From contig SCFE01000065.1 in NCBI GenBank assembly GCA_004352715.1, positions 447,864 to 511,863 on the forward strand: DNA of 64,000 bases, written 5' to 3'. This document shows, in pieces, positions 60,310 to 64,000 of this stretch. This stretch comes from Hofstenia miamia. Its lineage: Eukaryota; Xenacoelomorpha; Acoela. Under the pieces are notes generated by a model. That model searched no databases. It worked only from the letters and a program-made list of their open reading frames with translations, and was not told the origin of the DNA. The position numbers and the translations under genes are program-made. Within the stretch, counting starts at the first letter, position 1; every line of letters begins with the position of its first letter.

Positions 60310-60642
60310 GAATAGAGATGTGAAAGTGGCAGACTGAGATAGACGGGCACAGGCTGAGGTTTAGGCGAGGCATATTCCAGGGAGACAGCTTAGCATCACT
60401 ACTGTTCGTCAATGATAACCATGTTGTAAAAATTTTGTTGAAAATGACTGAAATAGAAATCTCAGAAAACAACTGCTCAAAGCATTTGCAAATGAAGAGA
60501 GTGATACTGATCGGACGGGGATAACTAAGGCCCGTAAGTGGTTAATGCTCTTATTGGAAAGGGTACCACTATCGAGCGAAAATGCACTTTATAAGCAACT
60601 TAATAACCACTGCAGCATTGGCATAAAGATATGAGCATTTAC

Positions 60643-60839
60643 CTTAAGAATCACACCTCCGAAAGTCTTTAAAGAATGAAAAACTTGATGCAAGGTGAAA
60701 CTAGAACCTGCAGAAAGCGGAGGGGCCTCTTGTTTGGACATAATGTGAGGAGGAAAACCAGTGGAATAACACATGCATGACTCTTGGGACTCATCACACG
60801 CCTGCACATGTGTCTCTGCAGATATTCGAATGCATTTAA
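60643..60839 (-). CDS. Well-supported internal exon of an unidentified host gene
   Basis: On the minus strand a strong acceptor (TTATTGCTGCAG, AG at 60841-60840) and a strong donor (AAG|GTAAAT, GT at 60642-60641) bracket 197 nt that are open in one frame: 2 nt plus 65 codons, ending in phase 0. The peptide contains CIRISAETHVQACDESQESC, then YSTGFPPHIMSKQEAPPLSA and SFTLHQVFHSLKTFGGVILK. Its composition is that of a soluble cytoplasmic or nuclear protein. I do not recognise the family. The exon lies just beyond the truncated LINE, which is on the opposite strand and therefore probably sits in an intron of this gene. Confidence 0.6.
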
Positions 60840-61552
60840 CTGCAGCAATAACTGCGTATCAAAAACAACTTAGATGTCAGTCAACAACAACATTATAAAT
60901 GATATTTCACAGTAAATATATACGAAAACAGTGAATTATTTTGCAAAATAATTTTTTAAGTCCCAGTGGATAAAAAATATTACTAATAAAATTGAAGGAA
61001 TACCTCGTTGAACCGATTCATTAATAAGAAAATTTTGCGATATTCATAAACATTGAAGTAGCAATTATATCATGTTAAGCCATGATAGGAAAGTTTTTCC
61101 CGACGAGATATACAAAGTGTGCATGCAATTGTTTGAATGTAAATAAAATTAAAAGGCCGCAACAAAATGGGTTTTCAAAGCCCTGAATTTTTAGGAATTC
61201 AAAATCAGAAATAACAGCAATCTTAATTTTATAAATAAAGGGAATTCAAAAAAAATTTTGGTTTAAATATTTGTTATATGCAAATTTTTTATGTTTGAAA
61301 AAAGGTTCTCTGCTTCTAAAACCAGTTTCATGATTTTTAGCAACTATCTCTCCGATGGCTACCACAATTTTACTTGGAAGGGAACAAAATCCTCCAATTT
61401 TAAAGTTATGGCCTCATGCTGTACACCAATTTGTATAACCAATCATACAAACTTTCCCGGGTTTTCCGTATTTCCCTTGCCAAGACAACCGTTTAAAGTT
61501 TCCTTTAAATTTCGCTGTTGTCTCTGAACTGTTTCAATGTAATACAATCTAA
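60840..61552. other. AT-rich non-coding DNA
   Basis: No gene beyond the exon described. Contains copy 2 of a dispersed repeat. The 78-codon plus-strand frame at 61291-61527 lies within that repeat. Confidence 0.45.
61325..61434 (+). repeat. Dispersed repeat, copy 2
   Basis: Same order and strand of conserved words as 33186-33325: GTTTCATGATTTT, TACTTGGAAG, AAAATCCTC, AGTTATGGCCTCATG and TGTACA. The spacing differs by small indels. Family unknown. Confidence 0.6.
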
Positions 61553-62069
61553 AGGTGTGCTCTCACAATCGATTTTTATCATCTGTCAAGAAACCGGTGA
61601 TAAAAGTCGATAGTTTGAACATTATATCTGATTTTTTATCAGATGATAAAAGTCGATAGTCTGAACGCTCCATTCGATTTTTGGGCAAAGCAGCTAATTT
61701 ACTGTCATCTGATAATTTATCAGCTGATAAAAGTCGATAGTGGGAACGGTACTAAAACTAGTAGAATAGCTACTTAAAAATAAGTGCTTACTTCTCAAGT
61801 AAGCAACAGACTTACAAAACGTAAATTTATGACGTTGAAATATTACAAATTCAAAATAACCAAACATTGTTTACATTGCAAAAGAGAACAATAAATAAAC
61901 AAATGATGATATTTTCTTACTGTCAATCAAAAGATGATAATTTATCATCTGATAAAAATCGATAGTCTGAACGCTATTCCAACTCCGCTTTTTCTGATAA
62001 AAATCGGATAAAAAATAATTGTATTTTCGACTAAAATCTGCTGATAAAAGTCGATAGTGGGAATACAAC
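61553..62069. mobile_element. Composite MITE with ATCGACTTTTATCA ends and five internal motif copies
   Basis: The left end (AGGTGTGCTCTCACAATCGA then TTTTTATCA) and the right end read inward (GTTGTATTCCCACTATCGAC then TTTTATCA) are inverted repeats of about 30 bp, flanked by CTAA (61549-61552) and TTAA (62070-62073). GATAAAA(G/A)TCGATAGT recurs in direct orientation near 61600, 61645, 61725, 61945 and 62042, each followed by (C/T/G)(T/G)GAA. The second-last block of ends suggests that one element was inserted into another of the same family. TTAA targets are typical of piggyBac and Kolobok. No transposase. Confidence 0.6.
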
Positions 62070-64000
62070 TTAACAAGAGAGATAAGGAAAACCTGGGAAA
62101 GTTTATATGGGTTTTCTTAGTTTTGAACCATTACAAATAAAAATAGGGGTAGCCAGAACAGTTAGTGATGGGAACTAAATCAAAACATGAAGGTGTATGG
62201 GTTTAATTAGAGGAAGCTTTTTAAAACCCCTTTTTCAATAATAAAAAAAAATTCACTCCACACTCATCACGGACGCCTGTAGTGAGCATGAATGGTAGTA
62301 AAACTAGACAGTCTTTCCTTGTTCCATAAAACTCGGAGATGCGAATTGAGTCGCCTCAGCATAGATCTTAAGTGCTCGCATTTACAACCTGTTCAGATTA
62401 AGGATGTTCATAAGGATAGCAACAAAAAAAGTAACGTAGCAATATCATTATGCACTTCTAGACTTTTTCAGGTATTAACCATTTTGTGTAATACTCATCT
62501 AGTCTGAATTTTGCAAAATGAGAAATATAATTATCATTGTATTTCTCCAACATTCCTCCAAAATTCGTTTCCAATCCCTGAGAGAAGAAGAAGAGTGTAT
62601 TATAAACTATCGGTGGTCAAAATGATAGCAAAACATTAAAAAAACACTAAACAAAGTGGTCCATTTTATTTGAGTTCTTGATTGAGAGTGAATGAAAGAT
62701 TTGTACAGCCGAATAGTCTTAGGTTTTATTTCATATTTGCAATATGTTCTAATGTCATGATTCATCGTTCTTTCACGTGGTACTATTGGATTCAGATAAT
62801 GTCGAGGATTTTATATTCTATTACAGAGTTTATTACATAAAAGTTTCCATCAATCGTAAAGGGAATTTGTTCTGATAATTCCAAGAAACGTGCCGTTAAC
62901 ATAGTGTTAGTGATGCAGCCATGCTGAGGGCAGGAAATTTTCACGAATGTTTACGATGATCGCATTATTAAACTGTCCATGTAAAACTGGAGAAAATTTT
63001 CTTCTTCCTACTATAGCTTTAATTCGTAATTTATTGAAAATTGAAGTAGCCGACATAACAGATATACTCAACAATTATTTTATGTAATGCAACAATATTG
63101 ATTTCAAATTTTCTGAGAAAAATTGTAAACGTCTTCATTAATCCAATTAACTCATCCACTAATTTGTAAGCACGCCGCATATTTCAAAGATATGCAATAA
63201 AGCCTCTGAGTGATTCCACTGATTAAAGTCAGTACAAATCCAAACAAATTAGTAGTCACACATGCTCTTAAAAAAGACATTAATGACCTCGCAATCTCAA
63301 GATTCAAGTAGAATTAGGTTTTTCTAGTAAATATACTAGCAGGCTATAGCAAATATACATTATAACTATAAGATCTCAAATAATAATCGAGCTCCACTAA
63401 TCTAGTTCGACAGAGACCAATTTTTCAGGTCCAGTCCGTAAAATATCATTTTAGCCTGTATTTGGTTTTCACTGTATTTATCAGTCTGTCTTCAAACCAT
63501 GAAATTCGGTATTAATATATTTTCAACGTTAATTTTAATGCCTAATCTTAATTATATATAATACTTCGGTAATATAAAATTGCTTTTAAAAGCATGTGCA
63601 TTAAAATTTAAACGATGTTAATCTCTAGCTTTCAAAATATTTTTTGCAATATATAATAACCATAATTTCAGTTGATTTTATAAAATATGAAACAATTTCA
63701 TTGGTATTCAATAAATTTATTTTTCACGCCAATAATAAGGTATAGTTCACATTTGAAAAAATATAAGATGATTTTAACAGATCATTTGCTAAACATCATC
63801 AGAGCTGCACGCCAAAGCACGCGTAATAAATAAACACTAAGAGGAGAAAAACGATAAAAAAATAAAAACACTTTAAAATAATCAATAGACAACACCCGAT
63901 ATGATGCGGTACCTATTTAAGCATGATAACGCATAAAGCTAAGATTTCATTAAGAAAAAGAAACATTGCTTCGAAATTTATAAATAGAGAAGTATATTAA
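62070..64000. other. AT-rich non-coding DNA
   Basis: No gene supported. A 71-codon plus-strand frame (62292-62507) starts with ATG and includes a possible donor (TTTTTCAG|GTATTA, near 62472), so it could be a first exon, but I recognise no homology and the frame may be chance. Confidence 0.4.

Larger units (their letters stand above)
58629..60420 (+). mobile_element. RLE-type non-LTR retrotransposon, 5' half
   Basis: The element starts directly after (AAT)n with the tRNA-like leader, carries a long ORF (58771-60309) and a frameshifted remainder (RFRRGIFQGDSLASLLFV at about 60358-60411), and is then lost. It has no YADD, thumb or endonuclease, so it is 3'-truncated. Insertion into TAA/AAT repeats is known for Dong and other R4-group elements. 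It belongs to the same family as 21202-22366, which supplies the missing C-terminal half. Confidence 0.8.

Noticed and set aside
1-64000. CRISPR arrays, bacterial operons, phage or other prokaryotic systems
   Set aside because: No regularly spaced identical repeats and no prokaryotic gene organisation; the window is eukaryotic.

Overview
This is a 64 kb piece of a very AT-rich animal nuclear genome, almost certainly an invertebrate. Nothing looks bacterial: there are no operons with Shine-Dalgarno sites, coding capacity is sparse, GT-AG introns are visible, AATAAA poly(A) signals occur, and (TA)n, (AAT)n and (TC)n microsatellites are everywhere. The two recognisable host genes are nuclear genes for mitochondrial proteins. 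I cannot fix the species. A cnidarian such as Hydra is a guess that fits the base composition and the transposon mix.

Layout. 1-19 kb is mostly non-coding DNA with non-autonomous DNA transposons: a GC-rich TIR element near 5 kb, a clean 758-bp hAT MITE with an 8-bp target duplication at 8.5-9.25 kb, a TIR element at 10.3-10.7 kb, and an internally deleted hAT transposon at 12.2-13.6 kb that still encodes the two ends of its transposase. One exon-like segment lies at 17.6 kb. 19.6-22.6 kb is a pile-up of dead elements: a decayed unidentified coding stretch, a broken mariner, and scrambled pieces of a non-LTR retrotransposon with a restriction-like endonuclease. 24.9-25.7 kb holds a dead reverse transcriptase. 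28.2-29.7 kb is a nest of inverted repeats that contains a false tandem duplication created at an assembly join.

30-39 kb is mainly unannotatable AT-rich DNA. It holds a poly-C gap, a small minisatellite, a short candidate secreted-peptide gene at 36.4-36.6 kb and a near-perfect 193-bp palindromic MITE at 37.9 kb. 39.2-41 kb is a LINE interrupted by a 665-base gap. 42-54 kb holds further remnants: an uncharacterised transposon-like gene, a possible hAT, a clean hAT MITE at 48 kb, two LINE reverse-transcriptase fragments and a foldback element.

55-57 kb is the best host-gene segment: MRPS28 and a two-exon UQCC4 homologue lie head-to-tail on the minus strand. Both have a 3' splice site only 5-15 nt upstream of the ATG, which would fit spliced-leader trans-splicing or 5'UTR introns. 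58.6-60.4 kb is the 5' half of a second copy of the 21-22 kb retrotransposon family. It sits right after an (AAT)n tract and begins with a tRNA-like sequence with A and B boxes. It lies next to a convincing internal host exon on the opposite strand (60.6-60.8 kb). 61.5-62.1 kb is a composite MITE with five copies of one 16-nt motif.

Three single Ns (21296, 22413, 28715) appear to mark faulty joins, and three N runs mark gaps; order and copy number around them should not be trusted.
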